This document shows positions 31,901-43,570 of a DNA stretch of 64,000 bases, in pieces. A program made the position numbers and the translations under genes. The number at the start of each line of letters is the position of its first letter. Within the stretch, counting starts at the first letter, position 1. The notes beneath the pieces are model-generated. The model saw nothing but the letters and a program-made list of their open reading frames with translations, did not search any database and had not been told where the DNA came from. The DNA is taken from assembly GCF_963259705.1 (NCBI RefSeq), contig NC_081847.1, positions 92,766,389 to 92,830,388 of the forward strand. The letters are read 5' to 3'. This DNA is from Myotis daubentonii. Taxonomy: Eukaryota > Chordata > Mammalia > Chiroptera > Vespertilionidae.

Positions 31901-32265
31901 CAATCATCCATTTCCATCCCGTGGCCGGCGGTGCACCTGACACTGGAGCGCCTGCCCCACGGGGAGGCGGGGAGGAGGGGCGGGCAGCGTGGACGCACGT
32001 GGGGAGTGATGTTCCTGGGCTCTGCCTGCGGCCTGCGCTCAGATGGCTCCCAGCACACGCCGCCGACTCGGGCACGTAAATAGCAACGTGCAATTACCAC
32101 GAGTATTCTCGGGAACTTCGGGCTCCAGCGCTGGGCAGCACATGGTGATTATTTCCAATCAGATGGAATTTGATTTAGATTCGTTTGCCGACTGATGGAG
32201 TGTCATGGGCATTTACATGCTTGGAGGGAGCTGTCGTGTGGTATCTTCAGTGACAGTCCAGAAAT
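28993..32265. other. Intron 2 interval, largely repeat-free
   Basis: Over 3 kb without a recognised transposon except a possible MIR on the - strand near 31465-31545 (CTGCAGAGCTGGAGTTAGAA, then CCCAGGTGTCC). Long A/T runs occur near 29120, 29870 and 30090, and a G-run near 31000. No exon was identified. Confidence 0.45.
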
Positions 32266-32267
32266 AT

Positions 32268-32436
32268 TTTTTAAAATATATTTTCATTGATGTCAGAGAG
32301 GAAGGGAGAGGGAGAGAGAAACATCAATGATGACAGAGAACATGGGTCAACTGCCTCCTGCACGCACCACACTGGGGATCAAGCCCTCAACTGGGCATGT
32401 GCCCTGACCAGAAATCGAACCGTGACCTCCTGGTTA
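32268..32436 (-). mobile_element. Ves-type SINE, head truncated
   Basis: The tail and body (AGAGAGGAAGGGAGAGGGAG, then GGGCATGTGCCCTGACCAGA) are present on the - strand. The tRNA-like head is missing after CCTCCTGGTTATA, where L1 sequence begins. Confidence 0.85.
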
Positions 32437-32954
32437 TATGCATATAGTTTACAGTTTGTAAACTATTTGATTGCCCATTCATTAGTTGATGGACATTTGG
32501 GATGTCTTCACCGTTTGGCTGTTGTGAATAGTGCTGCTATGAATGTGTGTAGACATGTACTTTTTTGAGTCCCTGTTTTCAGTTCCTTTGGGTATGTGCC
32601 TGGGAGTACAATTGACTGGCCGTAGATGAATTCTGTGTGTAACTTTCTGGAGAACTGCCAGAGCATTTGAACCATTGTATATTCCAGTTAGCAATGTACA
32701 AGGGTTCCAGTTTCTCCACGTCCTCACTGAAACTTGTTACCTTTCATTTATTTTGATTGCAGACATCCTATGGGTGTGAAATGGTTTTGATTGGCGTTTT
32801 CCTAATGAATTATGATGAATGACATTGAGTCTCCCATCATGTGTCTCATTTGCACATCTTCTTTGAGGAAGTGTCTGTTGAGCCTTTTGCCCCTTTTAAT
32901 ATTGGATTGTCTTTGTTTTTGAGTTGTAAGAGTTCTTTATGTATTGATACTAGA

Positions 32955-33174
32955 TACTAGACCAGGTGTCCTCAAACTACGGCCCGCAGGCCACATGCAA
33001 ATACAAATATTGTATTTGTTCCCATTTTGTTTTTTTACTTCAAAATAAGATCTGTGCAGTGTGCATAGGAATTTGTTCATAGTTTTTTTTAAACTATAGT
33101 CCGAACCCTCCAACTGTCTGAGGGACAGTGAACTGGCCCCCTGTTTAAAAAGTTTGAGGACCCCTGTACTAGAC
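32955..33174 (+). mobile_element. Non-autonomous hAT (GTCCTCAAACT family), perfect 8-bp TSD
   Basis: The element at 32963-33166 (204 bp) is flanked by TACTAGAC on both sides (32955-32962 and 33167-33174), inside the L1. Its termini CAGGTGTCCTCAAACT and AGTTTGAGGACCCCTG are inverted repeats. It is non-coding and belongs to the same family as 9519 and 55154. Confidence 0.94.
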
Positions 33175-33197
33175 CTTTGTCAGATATATTTTCCATT

Positions 33198-33425
33198 CTC
33201 TAAGTCAGCGGTTCTCAACCTGTGGGTCGCGACCCCTTTGGTGGTCGAACGACCCTTTCACGGGGATCGCCTAAGGCCATCCTGCACATCAGATATTTAC
33301 ATGACGATTCATCACAGTAGCAACATGACAGTGATGAAGTAGCAACGGAAATAATTTTATGGTTGGGTCACCACATGAGGAACTGTATTTAAAGGGCCAG
33401 AAGGTTGAGAACCACTGCTCTAAGC
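33198..33425 (+). mobile_element. SPIN-type hAT element with 7/8 TSD
   Basis: The element at 33206-33417 (212 bp) begins CAGCGGTTCTCAACCTGTGG and ends GTTGAGAACCACTG. It is flanked by CTCTAAGT and CTCTAAGC. The GGGTCGCGACCCC core and ATGACGATTCATCACAGTAG segment are typical of SPIN. It is inserted in the same L1 as the neighbouring hAT, only 31 bp from that element's 3' duplication. Confidence 0.93.
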
Positions 33426-33544
33426 TGTCTTTTCACTTCTTGATGTCTGTGTATCCACAGAAGTTGATGCAATCCAGTTTATCTATTTTTTTTCTCTTAC
33501 TGCTTTTTCTTTCGATGTCATATCTAAGAATCCATGTGGCATGA

Positions 33545-36408
33545 GGTAGAAGTACAACTTTATGTCTTGAAACTTGAGCAACGAGATGCGATGGGTTGGG
33601 TAGATGGTATGGCAAAGAGGCGTCAGGATGGCTCCATGGTACTCGGTCTGGCCACCGGGAAGGTGACAGTGACTGTGATGGGGAATATCAGAATCGTGGT
33701 TCGGATCTGCAGAGATGAGTATCAGATGTCAAGGAGACACCAGAACATGGGCGTGGGGTCCAGTGGAGTGGTTTTGGCTGCAGAGCGGGCAGTACCAGGT
33801 GTACAAACAGTAAAGTCATGACCCAGGTGAAACCACTAGGTGGTCACATGTGAGGAGGAGAAAACTGAAGAAAGAAAAGAAATGGTTTCACATCGAGCCC
33901 TTGAGCTCTCCACTGTTAGGAAACCCGGATGGAGGGCGGATGGAAGGAGGAGAAAGAGCGACGAGGGAGGTAGGAGACAAGTCAGAGGGTGTGGTGTCTT
34001 CGAAGGCAAGAGAGGGCGTGTTTCAAAGCGGGAGGGACCGCCTGAGCCAAATGCTACTGAGGCGCAGGCTCAGATGGGGACTGAGGCGTCTCCATTGATT
34101 GTGCAACGTGGAGGTGACTGGTGTCTTTGATGGGGTGTATTCAACAGTCGGGGAGGAGGGACGCTGGATAGAGACTGGATTTTTCTTTAAAAGAAGGAAA
34201 TTGGGGATACACACGTTCATAGCAGCACTATTCACTATTGGGCAGGGGAAGTGGGGTCCACCGAGGGTGTTTTTTAAAGATGGGAGTGACGTGTCTGCAT
34301 GATGATGAAAAGAACCCCGTGGGCTGGGGAGAGGCGACGGCCGGAGAGACCGGTCATGGCTGGGACAGTGGCGTGGAGTCGCCTGGAGAAACGAGCTCAC
34401 GTGGGACTCGGAGGCCGGCTTGCATGACAAGCTGCACAGCTGCTCTGTGGCCCTGCGTGTGGGAACCGCTCTTCGCACGTTGGCTGAGTCACTCCTCTGG
34501 GGGTTGGGAATCCTTCCTCTCCGCCCGATGACTTCATGTCAGCAGAAGGTTGGTTTGGCAGGAATGGCGGCCAGGACAGAAATGAACCCCTGGGGGGGCC
34601 CTGGTGATGTCAGCAGTGTCTTCCTTGCTGGAGCCTCCTGGACAGATGGCTCTCCAGCCCCTGCCAGTGCCTCCCCCGGGAGGAGGAGATCACTCCTTGC
34701 AGAGCCGGCCTCCTCGGAGGCTCTGGCTGTTGGAAGTGCTGCTACACAGGGTTAACGGGGGCCTATGCTCCTGAAACTCCTGTCCTGCTCGTTCTCCCAC
34801 GGTGCGCACGTGTCCTGGTTCCTTCAGTTCGCTCAGCGATCTGCCGTGGTGTCTTTTGTGGGCTTGTTGTCTATTCTGTGCATGCAGAGGACACTTATTC
34901 AAGCATCTCGTTGCCTTTCCGTTGTGGGGAAACGGTCCCTTCTGAGGCAATCGCACTTTATCTGCTCAGATTGATAAAGCCACAGTGTGGTATCGCCACT
35001 CCACTACTGATTAACAGATGAGTAGACAGCACGCATTCTCCACCCGGATCAGTCTTCCTTCTCAGAGGTGTAGTGGTTTAACCCATCTCAAATAATTATT
35101 ATAATGTGTTATTTTTCAGGCAGCCATTGAAATACACCAGGCAATTAAGAACAGAATCCTCCTGGGTTTTGCTGGCTCTTGCTAGGGCTGGTGCTCACAG
35201 TGTGGGCATTTCAGCAGTGCTGCTTGGAAAGGAGTGAGGAATGTCTTGCCTTGGGCGCGCAGGGCGGTTATTTATAAATGCATTACATTTTTATTCTAGC
35301 TGCCCGAAGTCTGGGTCAGGTCGGGGGGTGAGCCTTGCTCTTATCACATCATGAAACTGAGTTCCCAGAGGCGGGTGCCTCCGAGCGAATCAGAAGGTCA
35401 GTAAGTGGCTGGACGTGGAGTGGACGCTGTCTTCTGAGTTCTGTCCATTGTACGGAGTCCTTTCTCCAGCCCTGAGGTCGGCGCCTCAGAAAGGCCCTTC
35501 TGATGGAGAATCCCTGCACCTTCCGCCGCCTGACCCGCCCACCCGCCCTCTCTTGCCTTCATGCTAGGACTCGCTTGCTTCCCTGGGCTTTTAAAGTCCA
35601 CGTTGCCAGTCGAGGTACACGTTTATCCCCCCCCCCCGAATGAGCATGGACTTTGTGTCCTGGGGGTGCTGGTGAGTACTCCCAGAATTCTCCTGTTCCT
35701 TGGTCCTGTTCCACCTTCTTGAGCCAGGATAGGATCTCGGAAACTCTTAGTTCTGTTCTCCTCGCTGTCGCCTTGGGGAGCAGGTTGTTTGCACCACCCC
35801 CATCTGCCCAGCGCCCCGTAAGCCATGCAGGTTTGCTTCTCCAGAGACAGAAATGAACCCCTGGAGAGGATGGCAGCCGGCAGACGTGGCCCTCAGGGAG
35901 CAGCCGCTCGGATTTGCCAGCGACGGCCACCAGCTAGTCGGGCTCAGGGACAGCCACGGGTCCTCCTGTTGCCCAGCATTCCCGACGTCAGGGAAGAGCT
36001 AGCATAAGAGCACCAGGGAGCCACGGGCACTGCACACCAACGAGATCTCATGGATCCGTAATGAGAATAGACTTTTACATTTATCAGTGACTCACATGCG
36101 CCAGGTTCTAAGTAGAATTTATCTTTAACGCTTGAAATGGCTCAGCAAAAGTGCTCCTCCTGTGTTACCAGAAAGAAACTCAGAGTTTTCAAGTGCTTTC
36201 TCCACGTAGACCCGTAGCCAGTGGTGGCATGAGGAGTGGAACCCAGGTCTGCAGGGCTTTCCCCTCCTGCCCTTGTCCGAACCCCCAGCGAGGTCTCCAT
36301 GGGGTGCACCTGCGTGCTCAGGTGCACGAGGCCTGGACCCAGCAGGGACCAGTCATTGGAGAAGACACGGTGGAGAATGGCAGTTTGGGTAGAGAAGGAG
36401 GAGAGACA
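33545..36408. other. Intron 2 interval; small L1 and MIR-like pieces only
   Basis: Around 33545-34100 the sequence resembles the interior of an old, unnamed repeat with GAGATGAGTATCAGATGTCA. A short L1-like piece (CGTTCATAGCAGCACTATTC) is near 34217. A MIR/L2-like block lies at about 36120-36265 (GGAACCCAGGTCTGCAGGGC). A C-run is at 35628-35638. No gene is supported. Confidence 0.4.
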
Positions 36409-36450
36409 GAGAGAGAGAGAGGTGTGTGTGTGTATGTGTGTGCGTGTGTG
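36409..36450 (+). repeat. (GA)n followed by (GT)n microsatellite
   Basis: A compound GA then GT dinucleotide repeat of about 40 bp with a few interruptions. Confidence 0.85.
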
Positions 36451-36772
36451 ACCAGATTGACACGGGGGGAAGGTTTTGTTGGCGGATACACCCCCAAGAT
36501 CCTGGAGTGCCAGAGTGAGGGACCCAGTTGGCTGATGAGGTGGGGATCATCGCAGGTGGGAAGGAGAATTAGGCCATTACGGCTTCCGGAGAGGACAGCA
36601 TGGATGAAGCGGTGTTAGAGGCTGTAAACAGCAGGTGAGTAATGTTTTGTGTACATCAGTTGCGTGGGGACATCATCTTGGCGGCCTCCCCTGAGGTCCG
36701 TCCCTCAGTTGCTGTTTGAGTACCTTCTTTACTGTTCGCAGCCCTCGCTTTAGGAGGTAGGCCGCCTCTGGT

Positions 36773-37000
36773 CCCTCAAGCAGTGGTCGGCAAACTGTGG
36801 CTTGTGAGCCACATGCGGCTCTTTGGCCCCTTGAGTGTGGCTCTTCCTAAGCCTTAGGAGTACCCTCATTAAGTTAATAACAGTGTACCTACCTATCTAG
36901 TTTAAGTTTAAAAAATGTGGCTCCCAAAAGAAATTTCAATCGTTGTACTGTTGGTATTTGGCTCTGTTGACTAATGAGTTTGCCGACCACTGGCCTAAAG
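36773..37000 (+). mobile_element. Non-autonomous hAT (GGTCGGCAAACT family)
   Basis: The element at 36781-36992 (212 bp) starts CAGTGGTCGGCAAACT and ends AGTTTGCCGACCACTG, perfect 16-bp inverted termini. Flanking octamers CCCTCAAG and GCCTAAAG match at 6 of 8. The interior has CACATGCGGCTCTTTGGCCC. It is a sister of 46234 and of the longer 11964 copy. Confidence 0.93.
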
Positions 37001-37825
37001 TATCACGCTCCTATTCCTGTGACTGCGGTGGAACCCTCTGGACCAGGGGGGTCAAAGGTAGGGGGAGAGAGTCCCTTGCAAATCTGTTACGTCTTTTACC
37101 CCCTCCATCCCCAGGCCCTTCACCTCCTGCCCTTCCCCGCCCCCCCTGCGTTTCTCTCCCTCGATGGCAGTAAAGAAGCACGGGTGCTCAGGAGTTCCTG
37201 TCGGGCATCCACTTCAGGCAGAAACCTGACCCTCCACGCGAGTACTATACGGCTGAATTAACAGAATCGCCAGCTTTCCCACCCTGAGCTCCCAGGCCTG
37301 TTGGCTGATGAGCGCCGTCAGCTGTGGAGGGCAGTGGACAGTGGACGGGGAGCGTTCCCGACGGGCATGGCTTGCATCCTGCCTGCTGGTGAGCTCACTG
37401 AAGGCCTCGGTGAGGAGGGGAGCTCAGGCGTTTGCCGTCGGTGAGTAAGAAGCGCCTTTACGTGGTTATGGCCAGAGAGGGGAAGCATCAGGCAGAGATG
37501 AAGGGTGTTGCTTTGGTCAGGGGTCTTTCCTGCTGTGGCCCCAAGGTGGCCCTCGGCTCTCCTCGTACCCCCGTGCCCAGCACAGTGCCTGGCAGATCCT
37601 GGCCTTAACCCTAGTTGATAGGTTAGTGAATGAATATGAACAAAAGTTTGGAGATTTCCTGGGAAATAGAGTACTGTGTCATCTTTTGCAGGGAATAGTA
37701 TGGACATTTTTTAAAAAGTGAAGTAGTAATGGAGAATGTGGAAATGGGATGCTAGCTTGTGAAATTGGTAGAAAGTATTTGGGTAAAAGGAAAATTTAAG
37801 CTGTTAGGTCACATTCTTGCAGGCC

Positions 37826-37862
37826 ACAAAAGAAAAGAAAAGAAAAGAAAACAAACAAAAAA
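37826..37862 (+). repeat. (AAAAG)n simple repeat
   Basis: About four AAAAG units pass into AAAC units. A short A-rich simple repeat. Confidence 0.8.
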
Positions 37863-38284
37863 ACTGCTTTGGGAACAATTTCTTCTTTAGTTTATCCTCT
37901 TTTTTTTTCTTCCTATTTTTTAGATGGACCATTTTTTCCAAATGTATATCAAACTATTTTGATCTTCTTGGAGGCTATATTGTGAGATAGAGAGGAGAGG
38001 AAGAAACATTTAGGGCCTTTTCCAGGTCAGATCTTAGCGGGAAATCGCACGGCAGTGATCGACAGGCTGCGTGAGGATTCTGGTCAAGTCCTGTAAGGCG
38101 CCTGGCCGCGAGGTGAGGGGTGCCGTGCGGAACCCACAGTGTGCACGCGTGGGGCTTTGCTGTGCTGATCTTTACTTCTGTGGCCTCTTTCCTTGCTGAG
38201 TAGTGAAGCAGAAGTTATTTAGAAAGTTAGACTCTTAAAAATGGACAGAAAATTGACTATCCGGGAAGCTTCTTTCTGTAGTTC

Positions 38285-38600
38285 TTCTGTCTTAGCCCAT
38301 TTTGGCTGCCACGGCAGAAACTCACAGAGTGGATTACTTGTCAGCAACAGGAGTTTATTTCTCACGGTCCTGGTCCTGGAGGCTGGGAAGTCCAAGATCC
38401 AGACCCCGGCCGATTCGGCGACAGTGGTCTGCCCACTGTGTCCTCACAGGGCGGAGGGGCAAGGGGGCTCACAGGGCTGCTTTTTTTCTTTCTTAAAGAA
38501 TCTAATTCCATCATTGTGTCTTTATCCTCAGAACCACAAACCTCCTAACGCCCTTCCCTCCAAAACCCTCATCTGAGGGAATAGGCCGCAACATAGGAAT
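38285..38600. mobile_element. Ancient mammalian repeat, family not assigned
   Basis: The order CAGGAGTTTATTTCTCACGG, GGAGGCTGGGAAGTCCAAGA, CCGATTCGG and CTGTGTCCTCACAGGG is one that recurs in mammalian genomes as an old interspersed repeat. I cannot name the family securely. Short open frames here are incidental. Confidence 0.45.
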
Positions 38601-38620
38601 TTTGCTGAGCCACCGGTACT

Positions 38621-38941
38621 GTCTAGAGCAGCGGTTCTCAACCTGTGGGTCGCGATCCCTTTGGGTAGAACGACCCTTTCACAGGGGTCGCCTAAGACCA
38701 TTGGAAAAGACATATATAATTACATATTGTTTTTGTGATTAATCACTATGCTTTAATTATGTTCAATTTGAAACAATGAAAATACATCCTGCATATCATA
38801 TTTACATGACGATTCATAACTAGCAACATTACAGTGATGAAATAGCAACGAAAATAATTTTATGGTTGGGGGTCACCACAACATGAGGAACTGTATTAAA
38901 GGGCTGCGGCATGAGGAAGGTTGAGAACCACTGGTCTAGAG
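38621..38941 (+). mobile_element. SPIN-type hAT element, long form, perfect 8-bp TSD
   Basis: The element at 38629-38933 (305 bp) is flanked by identical GTCTAGAG (38621-38628 and 38934-38941). It contains the left SPIN terminus, CACAGGGGTCGCCTAAGACC, the AT-rich TTTTTGTGATTAATCACTAT centre (itself palindromic) and the right terminus GTTGAGAACCACTG. Compared with 33206 and 21548 it keeps about 90 bp of additional interior. No transposase frame is present. Confidence 0.96.
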
Positions 38942-39381
38942 CAATTCCTAGCAGAAAACAAATGTTAGTATTTTTTTAAAAAAATACGATATATTTCATA
39001 ATTCTGGATTTGTGAATATGGCAGAAGAACCTTAAAAGGAAATTACCACTTTCAAATACTGTAGAACTCGGAATATCTACTTTGGGCGTTTTGGTGTAGG
39101 TCATTCTGTCAACAAATTATGTGGTCCTTACTGATGGAAAATGACATTGGCTTTTTTAGGTTTTTGAAACGAAGTTTTGGTTATAGATCTGGTTAGCTGA
39201 GGAAATGGTCTGAGGAGCTGTTTTAAACAAGAAAGAGCTCGCATTAAATGGATGAGTGTGTGCGCTCATCGACGCGTCTGATTCTGCATTTTTAATTCAC
39301 TCTTGAAGGGAGCTCATCAAATGTGGGTCACAGGAGGCTCGCCCCCCCCGGAAATGGAATCGCTCAGGATTCTAGACCGAG

Positions 39382-39820
39382 TTCCAGGAGGGGTGGTGCT
39401 CTCAAGGTCGTTCCAGGAGGCGTTGGTGCTCTCAAGGTCATTCCAGGAGGGGCTGGTGCTCTCAAGGTCATTCCAGGAGGGGCTGGTGCTCTCAAGGTCG
39501 TTCCAGGAGGGGTGGTGCTCTCAAGGTCATTCCAGGAGGGGTGGTGCTCTCCAGTGATGGCGAACCTTTTGAGCTCGGCGTGTCAGCATTTTGAAAAACC
39601 CTAACTTAACTCTGGTGCCGTGTCACATAGAGAAATTTTTTGATCTTTGCAACTGTAGTAAAACAAAGATTTATATTTTTGATATTTATTTTATTTATTT
39701 AAATGCCATTTAACTAAGAAAAATCAACCAAAAAAAATGAGTTCGCATGTCACCTCTGACACGTGTGTCGTATTTTCGCCCTCACTGGGTGCTCTCAAGG
39801 TCGTTCCAGGAGGGGTTGGT
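39382..39820 (+). repeat. Minisatellite, 29-30-bp unit, about 7 copies, split by a hAT
   Basis: The unit starts TTCCAGGAGGGGCTGGTGCT and ends CTCAAGGTCA. Five full copies and part of a sixth precede a transposon (39552-39787). The remainder of the sixth and a seventh copy follow it. Variation is mainly a 1-bp indel (29 or 30 bp) and a terminal A/G. The array therefore existed before the transposon arrived. Confidence 0.93.
39543..39796 (+). mobile_element. Non-autonomous hAT (GATGGCGAACCT family) inside a minisatellite
   Basis: The element at 39552-39787 starts CAGTGATGGCGAACCTTTTG and ends TTTTCGCCCTCACTG. It is flanked by GGTGCTCTC on both sides (9 bp, consistent with an 8-bp duplication plus one matching base from the tandem array). 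The interior TGTCAGCATTTTGAAAAACC matches the inverse of the copy at 21012. Confidence 0.92.
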
Positions 39821-41800
39821 GCTCTCAACGCTGACCCCACCTGGGGAAGTCCTGGCAGCAGGGCAGCTCCCTGTGCCTGGAGGAGGGAGCACCGTGGTCG
39901 GTTTCCCGGTTTCCGGCATCGGGAGGGACAGATCCTCTCCCCCGGCGCCCAGAAGAGGCCGCTTTCTCACGGCCCTGGCAGCGACGTCTGCCTCAGCCTC
40001 CAGGTGGGCGCGGAGGTTGCTGTGCAGACGTCCTGTTGGGATGAGGGTCCATCCGTGCCCCTGAGAGCAGCCGTTTCCACGTTGTTAGGACTGGAAACCT
40101 GGTCAGAAACACCTTTCACATCATGGGCCTGGATGCCCCTGTGCACATCACACACATACCTCACCAGACCACGCGCTTGCCCTTGGCCGTGGGGTACTCG
40201 TTGCCCACCCCATGTCACATGAGTAAGCTGCTGGCACCTGCACTGGGAAAGCGGGGCACTGTTTCCTGGGGTGGAGGGAGCCCTCCGCCCGCATCTCCGA
40301 AGCATTCTGTCTGGTCTCCGGCAGAAACGGGCTCCGGTGGCCGGCCAGGGCCTGCCCACGCTCACGGTCACTGTAGTGTGAGTGCCGTTCCGAGAGGATC
40401 ACGTGCTGCTGATGGTTCTCCAGGGAACACTCTGTGTTAGAGACGAAGGGGTTGGTGTTTTTCGTGAATTGGCACCTGCAGGCCTCAGTCCTCCCACAGG
40501 TCTGAGCGCTGTGATTGCACATCTGTTTTCCACAGGAAGAGAGAAGTTCATTTTTCTGCCCAGGGAGTAGCAGGGCAGTGACACTGCTCAACGCTTCGTT
40601 ATTTCGGACGTTCTGCTTTGACCTAGGAACGCTTTTCTCATGCAGTTCTCCACGTTCTGAAAATGGGTAATAGGGAAGGGGTACCAGTTGTGGTTACTGA
40701 CATGTAGAGTCGTCATCCACTTTTTGTACGTTAATTGGTGTGTTTTTAAGTTGTGGGCAGGACTAGCGTCCAACAGATTCATCTCTTTTGCAAATTATAA
40801 GCTGAACTTTCATTAAGAAAAATAAAGTCTTGATATTTTCTCTTTGGTTTAGGTCAACCAAAGACATCAAGGCTTGATTTCTTTCAAACATCTATTGAGA
40901 ATCGCCACAATTCAAGCATTTTTGCTTTAGTTGTAGATAGATTTTTATGTGCGGGTAGTTATGTTTTATATGAGTTTACAGTTTTTTATAGCTGTGATGT
41001 AAAAATATTAAACTAATGAAAGTAAACTTTTTCCAGAGAAAAATAACATAGTATTGGAGATATGTCAGCTTTGGACGCAATGATGTTTTGAAAGGCATAT
41101 TTTAATTTCCAATGGAGAGGCTGTTAACCAAGTCACATAATGGCAATCCCAAGGGACAGAGGTCACAGGCTGTATGACGCCTAATTGCTCCGACTGAATT
41201 CGGGTGCATCTGAAACTAATATATAAAGGCTCTGTGTCGTCGGAGATTGTGGGTGTGACCTGCCCGTCGTTGGTCGCATTGGAAACGGGCGCACGTTTAG
41301 TTCAGGTAGAGGCCCAACAGCGTCTCCACAGGCTCTGGTTGGTGCCGCTGGTGAATCTGCCGGAACCGCTGGCAAAGCCCCTTCAGTTCATCATGCTCTG
41401 CATCCTTCTGCGGGAGTCGGGCGCATTGGTAACGGGGTTCGTGCTCCAGCCAGCCTCACTTTGCTGCTTCAGTCAGGGATCTGCTGAAGCTTGCTGAAGG
41501 GAGACCTTGGCCGTCACAGCTTCGCAGTCAGACTTCGGAGGGAGGTGAAATACGTGAGACCTAAGCCCACCTTCATCTGACATTTTGGGCACACACTTAC
41601 AGTGTTGTCCACACAGAGCTCTTGATGCACAGTCTGTGAAATTACCGACATGATAAGGTTATGCGGTTTAATGGCACTTTGAAAAGGTTTTCAGAACCTC
41701 ATTACATATCCTGGTGTGGCTTCTTCCTTCGCTTTGATTTTACCTTTGGTTATAAAGACCGACCCATAATTGGTGATAGAATATTTTTGTGAACGTCAGT
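39821..41800. other. Intron 2 interval, no gene or named repeat
   Basis: GC-rich to about 40400, then AT-rich. Overlapping short frames near 39970-40590 are not similar to any protein I recognise. Nothing is annotated. Confidence 0.4.
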
Positions 41801-41803
41801 TTT

Positions 41804-41935
41804 ATATATTTTTATTTTTTAAATAATCTTTATTGTGGGAAGTATTACATATGTCCCCTTCTTCCCCCACTGACCTCTCCCATCCCCCTCCCCCAAACCT
41901 CCAGGCCCCCACCAGGAGTGTGATAATGGGTTACC
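41804..41935 (-). mobile_element. L1 3' end fragment
   Basis: The + strand shows TTTATTGTGGGAAGTATTAC, then ATATGTCCCC and C-rich sequence. On the - strand this is a G-rich L1 3' UTR with an A-rich tail, like those at 17272 and 23145. The upstream limit is uncertain. Confidence 0.6.
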
Positions 41936-41991
41936 ATCAACTCGGTTTAGTTGTTAGTGGCACCCTGACCAGACTTTCTTAGGTTTCTTAG

Positions 41992-42222
41992 TCACGTGTC
42001 CTGGGAACGTTGGAGGTACCTCAGGATGGCAGCCAACTGGTCTTGGGTCACTTCTTTATCCTTCCGTTCGATGCCTAAATCTGTGTCCCTGAGTGTTCTA
42101 GGCTTGGATGCTAATAGGTAATGTTTAACGCTGCCCGATCTTTGACCCCCATCATCCTTGGCCGCATCACCTGTGCACTTCGGTGCCTGAGCGCAGGGGC
42201 TTGGTAGTGTGTGAACTGGCAA
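41992..42222 (-). pseudogene. Short open frame, possible decayed retrocopy (weak)
   Basis: A 76-codon frame on the - strand beside the L1 end has a polar, non-repetitive composition and includes GIERKDKEVTQDQLAAILRY, which looks more protein-like than other frames nearby. I do not recognise the protein. There is no poly-A tail or splice structure that I can define, so this may be chance. Confidence 0.15.
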
Positions 42223-43348
42223 TTAGCGGGGTTCATACGTGTGTATAGAATGAAAGAGGAAATGTCACCCATTTTCGTTCTTTTACGAAAGAATTTTCTA
42301 ATTGTACTTGCACTGGAATAACTTAGGGTAACATGAGGGCAATTCTAACTGTAAAACACCCCACTTTTTTTCTGACGTAATTGTGTATGGTGTGTGTGTG
42401 TGATCAGGTTATGGTTTTTGTTTTTTTTTGGCGTGCCGTACATCGCTGTGTTGTAATCAGCCTCGGTGCTCTGTGAATAGATTATTCTCCTTAGTAAAAT
42501 GTGGAATGGCTGCTATTTCAGCAATGCTAAATGAAATCCCACCTGCATTTTGAATGGGTGAATTGGTCTGACCGCTGCTCACTATGAAGAAAGGCTTTTC
42601 TCTGTGCCTCCGGGCCTGGCACTGATGGCTGCTTCCCAAATTTCTGATAGAACTAGAATAACCTGTCACTATGGCTACCGGAATTTAAAGTTACTGTTAT
42701 TAGGGGAAGCTTATAAATTCCCAAGCCACTCGGAAGTTGAATCCATCAGCGGAATCCATAACTGCTCCCCCAGGAGCTGGGAGAAGCCCTATGGATTTTA
42801 GTGTTATTTCTCCCGCATCAGGCTGGTGGGTTGGGTAACTTGACAGTCATTCTTTTTTTTCTTTCTTTTTTTTTACAGAAGATTTAATAAGTAAAGCAAT
42901 ACTGACCCTTTTTCTTCTTTATAACACAGTTTCTCTCCAAACTCCCTTCTGTGCTGCTGCTGGAAATCTTTACCCAAGGCAGACACTGTCTCTTCCGCCT
43001 CAGCACCCGGCGTGGGCCTGCAGGTGCCGGAAGGAGGGGGCCTGGCTGCCTGGCCCAGCCTCAGGGTCGCGGAGCTGGTTCCGGGGGTGCCTCTGCCGGT
43101 CTCGGCCCATCGCCCTGGCGGAGCTGGTCCTGCAGAGCTGCTATTGATGGGTGCTGGCCGCACCACTGCATCACGGTGCCATACCGCCGTCTCTGCTGCT
43201 GTGTCTCTCCGGAACCTGCTGGTTCCTTCCTCTCCATTCTAGGAAGTTGTTTTCCTTACTAGCCTGCCAGTTCTGCCAGGATGGCCTGTGCCTTTTTTAC
43301 ATCTTTTGTCAAGCACAGCACACTCAATGTTTAAAGTCAACGATGAAG

Positions 43349-43570
43349 TCTAGCCAGTGTGGCTCAGTGGTTGAGCATCGACCTATGAACCAGGAGGTCA
43401 TGGTTGGATTCCTGGTCAGGGCACATGCCTGGGCTGCAGGCTCAATCCCCAGTGAGGGGCGTGCAGGAGGCAGCCTATATATGATTCTCTCTCATCATTG
43501 ATGTTTTCTCTTTCTCCCTCTCCCTTCCTCTTTGAAATCAATAAGATACATTAAAAAATTAAAAATAAAA
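43349..43570 (+). mobile_element. Ves-type SINE
   Basis: CTAGCCAGTGTGGCTCAGTG head, GGTTGGATTCCTGGTC B-box region, GTGCAGGAGGCAGCC, CTCATCATTGATG and a TGAAATCAATAAG tail. It is full length with an A-rich end. No clear target duplication. Confidence 0.9.

Larger units (their letters stand above)
32437..33544 (-). mobile_element. Old L1 ORF2 fragment interrupted by two hAT insertions
   Basis: On the - strand the pieces read as the L1 ORF2 3' portion; for example the complement of CATTAGTTGATGGACATTTG and GTGAATAGTGCTGCTATGAA is the familiar L1 'atagcagc..ttcac..atgtcc' region. L1 sequence resumes after each insertion (33167-33205 and 33418-33544), continuing in the proper order to TTTCGATGTCATATCTAAGA. 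It carries stop codons and is inactive. Confidence 0.85.
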
